Part shown: positions 23,502-31,911 of the stretch, piece after piece
Numbering within the stretch: the first letter of the stretch is position 1
Layout: every line of letters starts with the position of its first letter
Assembly (NCBI RefSeq): GCF_014654675.1
Contig: NZ_BNBC01000060.1
Span: forward strand, 1 to 53,714
DNA: 53,714 bases
Reading direction: 5' to 3'
Origin: Streptomyces spiralis
GTDB lineage: Bacteria > Actinomycetota > Actinomycetes > Streptomycetales > Streptomycetaceae
Translations under genes and position numbers: made by a program
The notes under the pieces: model-generated
What the model was told of the DNA's origin: nothing
The model's database searches: none
Seen by the model: the letters and a program-made list of their open reading frames with translations, nothing else

Positions 23502-25073
23502 ATGACCACCGCACCCCAGGACTACGACTACATCGTCGTCGGAGCCGGATCGGCGGGCGCCACGCTCGCCGGCCGGCTCAGCGAGACCACCGACGCACAG
23601 GTGCTGCTGCTGGAAGCCGGCCCCGACTGGCGCACCGCGACGCTCCCGGAGGCCTTCCGCACCGTACGCCTGAACATGGACCCGAAGGCCCACCCCGAGT
23701 TCTGGTGGCAGAACGTCACCACCCTCCGCAACCCGGCCCAGCCCGAGGGCCCCTACGGCCGCGGCCGGGGCGTCGGCGGCACCTCCAACGTCAACGCGAT
23801 GTTCGCGATCCGCGGGGTGCCCGACGACTACGACCACTGGGCGCGGCTGGGCGCCGAGGGCTGGTCGTACGACGACGTGCTGCCGTACTTCGTGCGGCTC
23901 GAGGACGAACTCGACCACCCGGACCCGCCCTACCACGGCACGGGCGGCCCGATCCCGGTCGGCCGCACCCCGCAGGACGGCTGGGGCCCGCTCGACCTGG
24001 CCTTCGCCGAGGCCGCCCAGGACTTCGGGTACGTATGGTGCGCGGACCACAACGCGCCCGGCACCACCGGCGTCGGCCCGTTCGCCCTCAACATGCGCGA
24101 CCACCGCCGGGTCACCACCGCCGACGGCTACCTGGAGCCCAACCGGGACCGCCCCAATCTGACCGTCCGCGGCCACGCCCAGGTCGCCACCGTCACCCTG
24201 GACCCGGCTACGGGCACCGCCCGCGGCGTGGTCCTGGTCGGCGGCGAGGGGATCCGGCTCGCGCCCGGCGGCGAGGTCGTTCTGTGCGCGGGCGCCGTGC
24301 ACTCCCCCGCGCTCCTCATGCGGTCCGGCATCGGCCCGGCCGCGCACCTCGCCGCGCTCGGCATCGAGGCGCTCGCCGACCTGCCCGTCGGCCGGAACCT
24401 TCAGGACCACGGCATGCTGATGGTGCCGATCCCGACCCGCGCCGACCTGCCCACCGACCCGGACCGCCCGGTCACCAACTGCATCCTGCGGTACTCCTCC
24501 GGGCTCGGCGGCGCCGGCGAGAACGACATGTTCATGGTGCCCAACAACGGCATGTACGACAGCCAGGGCCGCTCCCGGGGACGGGGCATGCTCGTCGCCC
24601 AGCAGGAGCAGGTCTTCTCCCGCGGCGAGCTGACGCTGCGTTCGGCGGATCCGCTCACCGAACCCCGTATCGAGCAGCGGGTGTTCACCGACCGCCGTGA
24701 CTTCGTGCGGATGGAGCAGTCGCTGGAGCTCATGGCCCGGTTCGCCGCGCACAAGGCCGTCCGCTCCCTCCTCGACGGCCCGGCCGGACTCCCCGGCTCC
24801 GCCGACATCCTGCGGACCGCCACCGACAACCGGCACCTGTCCGGCACCTGCCGGATGGGCGCCCCCGGCGACCCGGCCACGGTGGTCGACCCGGACCTGA
24901 AGGTGCTGGGCACCAGCGGGCTGCGGGTCGTCGACGCGTCGATCTTCCCGGACACGCCGCGCGCCAACCCGCACCTGTCCGTGGTCATGTCCGCCGAGCA
25001 CGCCGCCGCCCGCATCACCGGCGCCCATGCCCATGCCCGCAAGGCCGGCCTCGCCACCGAAGGAGCCCGATGA
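23502..25073 (+). CDS. GMC-family FAD-dependent oxidoreductase (alcohol dehydrogenase/oxidase type)
   Basis: A 523-aa glucose-methanol-choline oxidoreductase. The ADP-binding motif is YIVVGAGSAGATLAGRL at residues 10-26, with LLLEAGPDW after it. PYGRGRGVGGTSNVNAMFAI is GMC signature 1 and AGAVHSPALLMRSGIGPAAH is signature 2. NRHLSGTCRMGAPGD with the catalytic His, and LRVVDASIFPDTPRANPHLS, complete the C-terminus. Members oxidise primary alcohols such as choline, aryl alcohols or polyethylene glycol to aldehydes. The next gene, overlapping by ATGA, encodes an aldehyde dehydrogenase, so the pair probably turns an alcohol into an acid in two steps. The true substrate is unknown. Confidence 0.9.
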   Translation: MTTAPQDYDYIVVGAGSAGATLAGRLSETTDAQVLLLEAGPDWRTATLPEAFRTVRLNMDPKAHPEFWWQNVTTLRNPAQPEGPYGRGRGVGGTSNVNAMFAIRGVPDDYDHWARLGAEGWSYDDVLPYFVRLEDELDHPDPPYHGTGGPIPVGRTPQDGWGPLDLAFAEAAQDFGYVWCADHNAPGTTGVGPFALNMRDHRRVTTADGYLEPNRDRPNLTVRGHAQVATVTLDPATGTARGVVLVGGEGIRLAPGGEVVLCAGAVHSPALLMRSGIGPAAHLAALGIEALADLPVGRNLQDHGMLMVPIPTRADLPTDPDRPVTNCILRYSSGLGGAGENDMFMVPNNGMYDSQGRSRGRGMLVAQQEQVFSRGELTLRSADPLTEPRIEQRVFTDRRDFVRMEQSLELMARFAAHKAVRSLLDGPAGLPGSADILRTATDNRHLSGTCRMGAPGDPATVVDPDLKVLGTSGLRVVDASIFPDTPRANPHLSVVMSAEHAAARITGAHAHARKAGLATEGAR

Positions 25074-26551
25074 CCACCACCGCGCCCTCCCCCCTCGACA
25101 TCCCCGCGCTGCTGACCGACGGCACTCACCTCGTCGGCGGCGAGTGGATCCCGGCCCGCGGCAAGTCCACCCTCGACGTGGTGAACCCGGCCACCGGCGA
25201 AGTGCTGGCCCGTGTCCCGCGCGGAGGCGCCGAGGACATCGACGACGCCGTGCGCGCCGCGGAGGCGGCCCTGCCGGCCTGGCGCGACATGAGCCCCTCC
25301 CGCCGCGCCGACCTGCTCTTCCGGTGGGCGCAGCTGATCCGCGAACACGAGGCGGAGCTGGAGCAGTTGGAGGCCACCGAGGTCGGCCGTCCGGTCGGCC
25401 CCTCTCCGCTCGCCCCGCAGCTGACCTTCTTCGCCGGCCAGGCCGACAAGGTACAGGGGCACACCCTGCCCTCACACACCCCTGACGTCCTGGGGCTGAC
25501 CCTGCGCGAGCCGTACGGCGTGGTCGCCATCATCATCCCCTGGAACGCGCCGGGCCCGATGACCGTCTTCAACGTCGGCCCTGCGCTCGCCGCCGGGAAC
25601 ACCGTCGTCCTCAAGCCCGCCGAGGACGCCCCGCTCACACCCCTGTACCTCGCCCGGCTCGCCCAGGAAGCGGGCATTCCGCCGGGGGTGCTCAACGTCG
25701 TCACCGGGTGCGGGACGGAGGCCGGCGCCGCGCTGCCCGCCCACCCCGGGATCCGCCGGGTCAGCTTCACCGGCTCGCCCGTCACCGGCTCGGCGGTGAT
25801 GGAGGCCTGCGCCCGCGGTCTCGTGCCGCTCCATCTGGAGCTGGGCGGCAAGTCCCCGCAGATCGTGCTGGAGGACGCCGACCTGACCCGGGCCGTGCCG
25901 ACGATCGTGCGCACCATCACCATGAACAGCGGCCAGGTGTGCGCCGCCGGTTCGCGGGTGCTGGTCGCCCCCTCGATGCACGACCGGCTGGTCGAGGCGC
26001 TCGCCGAGGGATTCCGCTCGGTGCGAACCGGCCCGTGGCACCAGCCGGTCGACATGGGCCCGCTGATCAGCGCCAGGCAGGAGCAGCGGGTGCTGGACTA
26101 TCTCCGGATCGGCCGCGAGGAGGGCGCCGAGGTCGTGGTCGGCGGCGGCAAGCCGGCCGGTGACCCGTACGACGGCGGCTTCTTCGTCGAGCCGACCCTC
26201 TTCGACCGGGTGCGGCCCGAGATGCGTATCGCCCAGGAGGAGATCTTCGGTCCGGTGCTGTCGGTGCTGACGTACGAGGACGAGGAGGAGGCCGTTGCCG
26301 TCGCCAACGGCACCCGCTACGGGCTGACGGCCACCGTCTGGACCCGGGACGTCGGCCGCGCGGTGCGGCTGGCCCGCCGGGTCGAGGCCGGGCAGGTCTC
26401 CATCAACACGTTCGGTTCCGGCGGGCCCGTCGGCGCGATCGGCGCGCCCTTCGGCGGCTACAAGCACAGCGGCTTCGGCCGCTCCATGGGCGCCGACGCC
26501 GTCGAGGACTGGACCCAGGTCAAGGCCGTCGTCATCAACGCGGGGAACTGA
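25070..26551 (+). CDS. Aldehyde dehydrogenase (NAD(P)+)
   Basis: A 493-aa member of the aldehyde dehydrogenase superfamily. The start overlaps the GMC stop as ATGA. Motifs in order are IIPWNAPGPMTVFNVGPALA with the cofactor-site Asn, VVLKPAEDAPLTPL, FTGSPVTGSAV, LELGGKSPQIVLEDADL with the catalytic Glu, and TMNSGQVCAAGSRVLV with the catalytic Cys. EEIFGPVLSVLTYEDEEEAV and PFGGYKHSGFGRSMG are further family motifs. It should oxidise the aldehyde produced by the GMC enzyme to a carboxylic acid in the cytoplasm. A short 10-bp triplet repeat bridges its stop and the next start. Confidence 0.92.
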   Translation: MTTTAPSPLDIPALLTDGTHLVGGEWIPARGKSTLDVVNPATGEVLARVPRGGAEDIDDAVRAAEAALPAWRDMSPSRRADLLFRWAQLIREHEAELEQLEATEVGRPVGPSPLAPQLTFFAGQADKVQGHTLPSHTPDVLGLTLREPYGVVAIIIPWNAPGPMTVFNVGPALAAGNTVVLKPAEDAPLTPLYLARLAQEAGIPPGVLNVVTGCGTEAGAALPAHPGIRRVSFTGSPVTGSAVMEACARGLVPLHLELGGKSPQIVLEDADLTRAVPTIVRTITMNSGQVCAAGSRVLVAPSMHDRLVEALAEGFRSVRTGPWHQPVDMGPLISARQEQRVLDYLRIGREEGAEVVVGGGKPAGDPYDGGFFVEPTLFDRVRPEMRIAQEEIFGPVLSVLTYEDEEEAVAVANGTRYGLTATVWTRDVGRAVRLARRVEAGQVSINTFGSGGPVGAIGAPFGGYKHSGFGRSMGADAVEDWTQVKAVVINAGN

Positions 26552-26571
26552 GGGGGACTGAGGGGAGATGA
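26542..26571. repeat. Three 10-bp units joining a stop codon to the next start
   Basis: GGGGAACTGA, GGGGGACTGA and GGGGAGATGA follow each other without gaps. The first carries the aldehyde dehydrogenase stop, the second repeats it, and the third supplies GGGGAG and the ATG-A of the next gene. Confidence 0.75.
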
Positions 26572-27686
26572 GCAGCGTGGCACCGAACACCGTACGCGCG
26601 GCCGTGCAGACAGGGCCCGGCGCGATCGAGTTCCGCGACCTGCCCCGCCCGCGCACCGGCGCGGACGACGGGCTGCTGCGCGTCGAGGCCAACGGCCTGT
26701 GCGGCAGCGACCTGGAGACCTTCCACGGCCGCGTCCCGATGCGCGGCGGCTACCCCGTCGTACCCGGGCACGAGCCGCTCGGGATCATCGAAGAGATCGG
26801 CGACGCGGCGGCCGAACGCTGGGGCGTGCAGGCGGGCGACCGGGTCGCGCTGGAGGTCCTGGTGCCCTGCCGGGCCTGCCGGCTGTGCCTGTCGGGCCAG
26901 TACATGTCGTGCAGGAACCGCAAGGCCACCCACGGCTACACGCCCCTCGACCGGGAGCCGGGACTGTGGGGCGGGCTGGCCGAGTACGTCTATCTGCACC
27001 CGAACGCCGTCCTGCACAAGGTGAGCAGCGCACTGCCGCCCGAGATCGCGGTGATGTACAACCCGCTGGGCGCGGGCGTGCGCTGGACGGCGCACCTGGG
27101 GCGGGTCGGCCTCGGCGACACCGTCCTCATCCTGGGCGCGGGACAGCGCGGCATCATGGCCGCCGCGGCGGCGAAGACGGCCGGCGCGGCCACGGTCATC
27201 GTGACCGGCCTCGCCGCGGACGCGCACAAGCTGGCGCTGGCCCGGGAGTTCGGCGCCGACCACACGATCGTCGTCGACGAGGAGAACGCTGAAGACACCG
27301 TCGCTCGGGTCCTCGAGATCACCGACGGCGAACTGGCCGACGTCGTCCTGGAGATGACCCCGATGGCCGCCAAGCCGCTGGACGACGCGCTGCGCGCCGC
27401 CCGGCACGGCGGCCGGATCGTCGTCGCCGGCCTCAAGGGCGGCACCAAGATCCCGCTGGACTCCGATCTCGTCGTCAACAAGGCGCTCACCCTCGTCGGG
27501 GCGTACGGGGTCGACTCGCGCGGCTACGCGGAGGCCATCCGGATCCTCGAGTCCGGCCGCTTCCCGTTCGCCAAGCTCCACACCCACACCTTCGAACTGG
27601 CCGACACCGTCAAGGCGCTGGACACCCTGGCCGGGGAGATCCCCGGCGAGCGGGCCGTGCACGTCGCGGTCCGCCCGGCCGGCTGA
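26568..27686 (+). CDS. Zinc-dependent alcohol dehydrogenase (MDR family)
   Basis: A 372-aa medium-chain dehydrogenase. NGLCGSDLETFHGRVP holds the catalytic-zinc Cys, and VVPGHEPLGIIEEIGD holds the His-Glu pair. The structural-zinc loop is CRACRLCLSGQYMSC with four Cys. The Rossmann part includes VLILGAGQRGIMAAAAAKTA, and VLEMTPMAAKPLDDALRAAR and GGRIVVAGLKGG follow. It oxidises an alcohol or reduces an aldehyde with NAD(P). It follows the GMC and aldehyde dehydrogenase genes at 16 bp, so the three probably act on linked alcohol/aldehyde intermediates. The N-terminal 20 residues are slightly longer than in typical homologues; the ATG has GGGGAG in front. Confidence 0.88.
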   Translation: MSSVAPNTVRAAVQTGPGAIEFRDLPRPRTGADDGLLRVEANGLCGSDLETFHGRVPMRGGYPVVPGHEPLGIIEEIGDAAAERWGVQAGDRVALEVLVPCRACRLCLSGQYMSCRNRKATHGYTPLDREPGLWGGLAEYVYLHPNAVLHKVSSALPPEIAVMYNPLGAGVRWTAHLGRVGLGDTVLILGAGQRGIMAAAAAKTAGAATVIVTGLAADAHKLALAREFGADHTIVVDEENAEDTVARVLEITDGELADVVLEMTPMAAKPLDDALRAARHGGRIVVAGLKGGTKIPLDSDLVVNKALTLVGAYGVDSRGYAEAIRILESGRFPFAKLHTHTFELADTVKALDTLAGEIPGERAVHVAVRPAG

Positions 27687-27781
27687 CGCCCGCGCGTGGC
27701 CCGTGCCCGCCGAGCGCCGGTACGGTGTCCACGGGCCACGCGAGCAGGCGGACTACTCCCCCAGAGCCCAGGAGACCGACG

Positions 27782-28783
27782 ATGATCATCGACTCGCACG
27801 CCCACGTCCTGCCGCCCGCACTCCCGCAGCCGACCGCGGGCGCGGATCCGGACACCTGGCCCTGCATCGGCCCCGCCGACGCCGACGGATCCCGGCTGCT
27901 CACCGCGGGCGCCCTGCGCTACACCGCCCGCGACGTGTTCTTCAGCGCGGAGCGCCGCATCGAGGAGATGGACAAGCTCGGCATCGACGCCGAGGTCCTC
28001 TCCCCCATGCCGCCGCTGCTGGACTACACGATCCCCGCGAAGGCTTCCCGCGACATCCACCGGGCTTCCAACGAGTTTCTCGCATCCCTCATCGCCCACG
28101 CCCCGGCCCGCTTCCACGGGCTCGGAGCGGTGCCGCTCCAGGACCCGGACCTGGCCGCCGCCGAGCTCGCCGAACTGAAGCAACTCGGCCTGCGCGGCGT
28201 GGAGATCGGCACCAACATCGCCGGCGCCTCCCTCGGCGACGCGCGCTTCCACGGTTTCTACGCCGAGGCGGAGCGGCTCGGCCTCGCGCTCTATGTCCAC
28301 GCGCTCAGCCCCGCCCTCGGCGACCGGCTCCCGGCGTCGGCCACCGGCACGTACGGCTTCAACACGGAGTCGTCACTGGCCGCGGCCTCCCTGGTATCCA
28401 CCGGTACCGCCGAGAAGTTCCCGGACCTGAGGATCGGCTTCAGCCACGGCGCGGGCGGCTTCGCGCTGATGCTGCCCCGGGCACGGTATTTCTGGGGCGG
28501 TACGTGGAACGAGGAACCCCCGGTCCGCGAGGACCGGGCCGCGCTCTCCCCGCTCGACCTCGCGCGCCGCTTCTTCTACGACGCCCTGGTCTTCGACGCG
28601 CGCGCCCTGCGCTATCTGATCGACCTGTTCGGGCCGCACCAGGTCATGCTCGGCAGCGACTTCCCGGCCATGGACCGCGAAACCCCGGCCGACCGCACCC
28701 TGCGGGCCCTTGACCTCGCGGCCGAGGAACACGAGGCCGTCACGTGGACGAGCTGCCACCGCTTCCTCGGCCTCGTGCCGTAG
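27782..28783 (+). CDS. Amidohydrolase-family protein (ACMSD-like decarboxylase/hydrolase)
   Basis: A 333-aa TIM-barrel metal enzyme. It starts MIIDSHAHVLPP, the H-x-H metal site, and AGGAGA precedes the ATG, so the 19-codon upstream extension is rejected. Further landmarks are EEMDKLGIDAEVLSPMPPLL, ARFHGLGAVPLQDP, LGLRGVEIGTNIAGASLGD, LYVHALSP with a metal or catalytic His, RIGFSHGAGGF, and the closing VMLGSDFPAMD with the catalytic Asp. Relatives are aminocarboxymuconate semialdehyde decarboxylase and 2-pyrone or resorcylate decarboxylases. It ends the rightward GMC/aldehyde/alcohol dehydrogenase run and could remove CO2 from, or hydrolyse, a ring-derived acid. Confidence 0.87.
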   Translation: MIIDSHAHVLPPALPQPTAGADPDTWPCIGPADADGSRLLTAGALRYTARDVFFSAERRIEEMDKLGIDAEVLSPMPPLLDYTIPAKASRDIHRASNEFLASLIAHAPARFHGLGAVPLQDPDLAAAELAELKQLGLRGVEIGTNIAGASLGDARFHGFYAEAERLGLALYVHALSPALGDRLPASATGTYGFNTESSLAAASLVSTGTAEKFPDLRIGFSHGAGGFALMLPRARYFWGGTWNEEPPVREDRAALSPLDLARRFFYDALVFDARALRYLIDLFGPHQVMLGSDFPAMDRETPADRTLRALDLAAEEHEAVTWTSCHRFLGLVP

Positions 28784-28801
28784 CCGTAGCCGTAGCCGTA
28801 G
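28778..28801. repeat. CCGTAG hexanucleotide repeated four times from the stop codon
   Basis: The last sense codon CCG and stop TAG form the first unit, followed by three exact copies and then CCGGAC. All copies stay in frame, giving four tandem stop codons. Confidence 0.9.
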
Positions 28802-28815
28802 CCGGACGGTGCCCC

Positions 28816-28856
28816 GTCCCGGCGCTGGAGGAGGTCCTGCGTCCAGCGCCCGGGAC
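28816..28856. terminator. Bidirectional terminator hairpin between convergent genes
   Basis: GTCCCGGCGCTGGA pairs with TCCAGCGCCCGGGAC (14-bp stem with one bulged C, about 12-nt loop). It lies between the end of the rightward amidohydrolase gene and the end of the leftward aldehyde dehydrogenase gene. Confidence 0.75.
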
Positions 28857-28868
28857 GAGCCGCCCCGG

Positions 28869-30329
28869 TCAGAACGGGTACTGCGGCAGCTCGGTGCGGA
28901 CCGTGACCCACTGGGTTTCGGTGAAGGCCTCCAGGTTGGCCTGGGCGCCGCCGTGCCGGGAGCCGGTCCCGGAGGCACCCACACCACCGAACGGTGCGAT
29001 GGCCTCGTCGTTGACCGTCTGGTCATTGATATGGACCAGCCCGCTGGGGATGCGCTCGGCAAGGCGCAGCGCGCGGCCGACATCCGAGGTGAGGATGCCC
29101 AGCGAGAGACCGTACTCGGTGGAGCGGGCCAGCTCGACGGCCTCGTCCTCGGTCGTGAACGGTGTCACGGGTGCCACCGGGCCGAAGATCTCCTGGGCGA
29201 AGGCCGGTGCGGTGACGGGCACGTCGGCCAGGACGGTCGGCCGGTAGAACAGCCCGTCGTAGGTGCCACCGGTGACCACCCTGGCGCCGGCCTCCACACT
29301 GGCGGTGACGACGGCGTGCACGGCGTCGCGCTGGCCGGCATCGATCAGCGGCCCCAGGGCGACCGGGCCGACCGCCGGGTCGCCGACGGTCAGCTTCTCG
29401 GCGCGGGCAGCCAGCCGGGCGGTGTACTCCTCGGCGACGGAGGTGTGCACCAGGTGCCGCGAGGTGGCCATGCAGATCTGACCCTGGTGGTTGAAGGAGC
29501 CGAACGCCCCGACCGAACTGGCCGCCTCGACGTCGACGTCATCGAGCACGATCAGGGCCGAGTTGCCCCCCAGTTCCAGGTGTGCGCGCTTGAGGTGACG
29601 GCCCGCCAGCTCGCCGATGGCGCGGCCGGCCCTGGTCGACCCCGTGAAAGCGATCACCGGGATCCGGGGATCGGTGACCACGGCCTGGCCGGTGTCGACG
29701 CCGCCGGGCAGCACCGAGAGCAGGCCCTCGGGCAGACCGGCCTCCTCGAAGATGCGGGCGATCGCGATCCCGCCGCTGACCGCGGTGCGCGGGTCGGGCT
29801 TGAGTACCACGGCGTTGCCCAGCGCGAGTGCCGGCGCCACCGCGCGCATCGCCAGCAGGATCGGAACGTTGAACGGAGCGATCACCCCGACGACACCGAC
29901 CGGTATCCGCCGGGCCAGGCTGAGCCTGGGCTGTCCGGAGCGCAGCACCTCGCCGTACGGGTGCGAGGCCAGCGCCGCCGCCTCGAAGCACTCATCGGCC
30001 GAGGAAGCGGTCTGGAAGTTCGCGATCCCCGCACCGGTACCGGTCTCGGCAGCGAGCAGGCTGCTGATCTCCTCGGCGTGCTGTCCGAACAGTTCGCCGG
30101 CCCGGCGCAGCACCGCGGCCCGCTCCTGGTAGGACCGGGCGGCCCACGCCTGCTGGGCGCCGACGGCGGTCTCGGCCGCCGTGGCGACGTCCTGGGGACC
30201 CGCGGCGCCTACGGTGGCGAGCTGTTCGCCGGTGGACGGGGACACCACGGGCAGGGTGCCCGCGCTTCCCGGCCGCCAACTGCCGGCCAGCACCAGCTCC
30301 TGCCAGGAGTCGTCCTTGAGCAGAGTCAT
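28869..30329 (-). CDS. Benzaldehyde/vanillin-type aldehyde dehydrogenase
   Basis: A 486-aa aldehyde dehydrogenase. VIAPFNVPILLAMRAVAPAL is the aryl-aldehyde-type variant of the PWN motif (PFN), as in benzaldehyde and vanillin dehydrogenases. VVLKPDPRTAVSGG, FTGSTRAGRAIGELAG, HLELGGNSALIVLDDVD with the catalytic Glu, FNHQGQICMATSRHLVH with the catalytic Cys, QEIFGPVAPVTPF and PFGGVGASGTGSRHGG follow. It should oxidise an aromatic aldehyde to its acid with NAD(P)+. It is separated from the MFS gene upstream by a strong hairpin, so it may be expressed at a lower or separate level. AAAGG precedes the ATG by 9 bases. It could also serve the benzoylformate decarboxylase product. Confidence 0.9.
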   Translation of the reverse strand: MTLLKDDSWQELVLAGSWRPGSAGTLPVVSPSTGEQLATVGAAGPQDVATAAETAVGAQQAWAARSYQERAAVLRRAGELFGQHAEEISSLLAAETGTGAGIANFQTASSADECFEAAALASHPYGEVLRSGQPRLSLARRIPVGVVGVIAPFNVPILLAMRAVAPALALGNAVVLKPDPRTAVSGGIAIARIFEEAGLPEGLLSVLPGGVDTGQAVVTDPRIPVIAFTGSTRAGRAIGELAGRHLKRAHLELGGNSALIVLDDVDVEAASSVGAFGSFNHQGQICMATSRHLVHTSVAEEYTARLAARAEKLTVGDPAVGPVALGPLIDAGQRDAVHAVVTASVEAGARVVTGGTYDGLFYRPTVLADVPVTAPAFAQEIFGPVAPVTPFTTEDEAVELARSTEYGLSLGILTSDVGRALRLAERIPSGLVHINDQTVNDEAIAPFGGVGASGTGSRHGGAQANLEAFTETQWVTVRTELPQYPF

Positions 30330-30362
30330 CTGAAAGTACCTTTCGTTGACGTACGGGGGGAC

Positions 30363-30389
30363 GGGCCGGCGGGCGTGCCCCGCCGGCCC
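30363..30389 (-). terminator. Strong hairpin between MFS and aldehyde dehydrogenase genes
   Basis: GGGCCGGCGGG and CCCGCCGGCCC form a perfect 11-bp stem with a 5-nt loop, 33 bases before the aldehyde dehydrogenase start. It acts as a terminator or attenuator inside an otherwise close leftward run. Confidence 0.75.
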
Positions 30390-30406
30390 GAGGGAGCAGA
30401 ACTCTG

Positions 30407-31882
30407 TCAGACCGCCGTCGGCGCGCCCCTCTGCAGTTCCGCCCCGGGTGCCTCCCTTCGGGTACGCGGCCCGCCTGTGCCATAGCTCTTCAGGTACGCC
30501 GCTCCGCACAGCCCGGCCACGAGCGCGCAGCCCGCCGCCAGCCACCAGAAGCCGATGAACGCGCCTTCGGAGGGCAGCTTGCCGCCGGGCAGCCGATTGG
30601 CGACGAGTATCGCGCCGAAGAGCGCGCCGGCGAGGCTGCCGCCGACGCCCTGGGAGAGGATCGGGGCGATGCCGTAGACGCGTCCGACGTGCTCCGGCGG
30701 GATGTCCTCGACGTACGTCAGCGCCCACACCGGGCCGATCAGCCCGGTGCCCACGCCGATGACCACGATCGCTGTGACCACGGCGGCGAGGCTCCCGTGC
30801 CGGGCGATGAGGACCAGATAGCCGACGGCCTGCACGGCCGGCCCTGCCACGAGGAACAGGCCCTTGCCCCAGCGTGCGCTGAGTCTGCCGACCACCGGGC
30901 CGAAGCCCAGCATCAGCAGCTCGGCCGGGAGGATGAGCAGCGCGGCCGCGAGCCCGGACTTCCCCAGTCCGCCGAGGCCCGGGACGGGCGGCAGCTGGAT
31001 GTACGTGCTCGTCGAGACCATCGAGCCGAAGATGGCGAAACCGACGAACACGGACGAGATGTTGGCGATGGTGATGGGCCGGGAGAAGAACACCTTGAGG
31101 TCCACGAGCGGGTCACGGGTGCGGCGTTCGACGGCCACCCACACGGGGAAGACGAGGACGCCGACCACCATGAGACCGAGGAACGCGGGCGATGTCCAGC
31201 CCCAGCGGGACGCGTAGCTGAAGCCGACGACGAGTGCGGCGACCGGGACGACGAAGCCTATGGCCCCGGGCAGGTCGACGGCCCGTATCCGGCTGTCCGG
31301 GAGGGTCGGTGTGGCGGGGACGAGGGATGCGATCAGCAGGAAGCCCAGTGCGGGGATGGCCGCCGAGGTCCAGAACAGGATCCGGAACCCTGACGGCTCG
31401 TCCACGAGCAGGGCCGCCATGATGCCCCCGGCGCCCGCCCCGGCGAACAACGAGGCCGCCTTGACGGGCAGGCCGATACGGCGGAGGGCCGGCGTGAAGT
31501 TCTCGTTGACGATCGCCGAGGTCATCGGTGTGGCCGCCGCGCCGACGCCCTGCAGGCCGCGGCCCAGCAGCAGAGTCGGCAGGTTGTCACTCAGCGCGGC
31601 GACGGCGCCGCCGACCGCGACGCAGGCCACGGAGACGAGCAGGATCTGCTTCCGCCAGCCCCTGATGTCGGCCAGCCGGCACAGCGAGGGGATGAACAGG
31701 GCCCCGGTCAGGAGGGTGGAGATGGTGACCCACACGGCCTGGACCTCGTCGAGGCCGTACTCCTGCTGCACGCGCGGCAGGAGCGGGACGAGCATGTTGG
31801 TGCCGACGGCATAGCCGAGCGTGACGTACACGAACACCACGAGGACCGTGTGCATGCGGCGCGCTGAGTACGGGGTGGTCAT
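30407..31882 (-). CDS. MFS transporter (DHA2-like)
   Basis: A 491-aa multi-helix transporter. Helix 1 is VLVVFVYVTLGYAVGTNMLV. LLPRVQQEYGLDEVQAVWVT is followed by a loop 2-3 region with LADIRGWRKQILL, and LLLGRGLQGVGAAATPMTSA matches the motif C-like region of DHA2 drug:H+ antiporters. Many hydrophobic segments follow to about residue 470. The tail is charged. AAAGGAG stands before the ATG at 31882. It lies 29 bases downstream of a LigW-like amidohydrolase gene in the same direction, so it probably exports or imports an aromatic acid of that branch. Confidence 0.87.
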   Translation of the reverse strand: MTTPYSARRMHTVLVVFVYVTLGYAVGTNMLVPLLPRVQQEYGLDEVQAVWVTISTLLTGALFIPSLCRLADIRGWRKQILLVSVACVAVGGAVAALSDNLPTLLLGRGLQGVGAAATPMTSAIVNENFTPALRRIGLPVKAASLFAGAGAGGIMAALLVDEPSGFRILFWTSAAIPALGFLLIASLVPATPTLPDSRIRAVDLPGAIGFVVPVAALVVGFSYASRWGWTSPAFLGLMVVGVLVFPVWVAVERRTRDPLVDLKVFFSRPITIANISSVFVGFAIFGSMVSTSTYIQLPPVPGLGGLGKSGLAAALLILPAELLMLGFGPVVGRLSARWGKGLFLVAGPAVQAVGYLVLIARHGSLAAVVTAIVVIGVGTGLIGPVWALTYVEDIPPEHVGRVYGIAPILSQGVGGSLAGALFGAILVANRLPGGKLPSEGAFIGFWWLAAGCALVAGLCGAAYLKSYGTGGPRTRREAPGAELQRGAPTAV

Positions 31883-31911
31883 GGTCGCTCCTTTGCGACG
31901 CGTGGCAGAAC

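Noticed and set aside
28778..28801. CCGTAG repeat as a coding extension
   Set aside because: Each unit contains an in-frame TAG, so it cannot extend the amidohydrolase.
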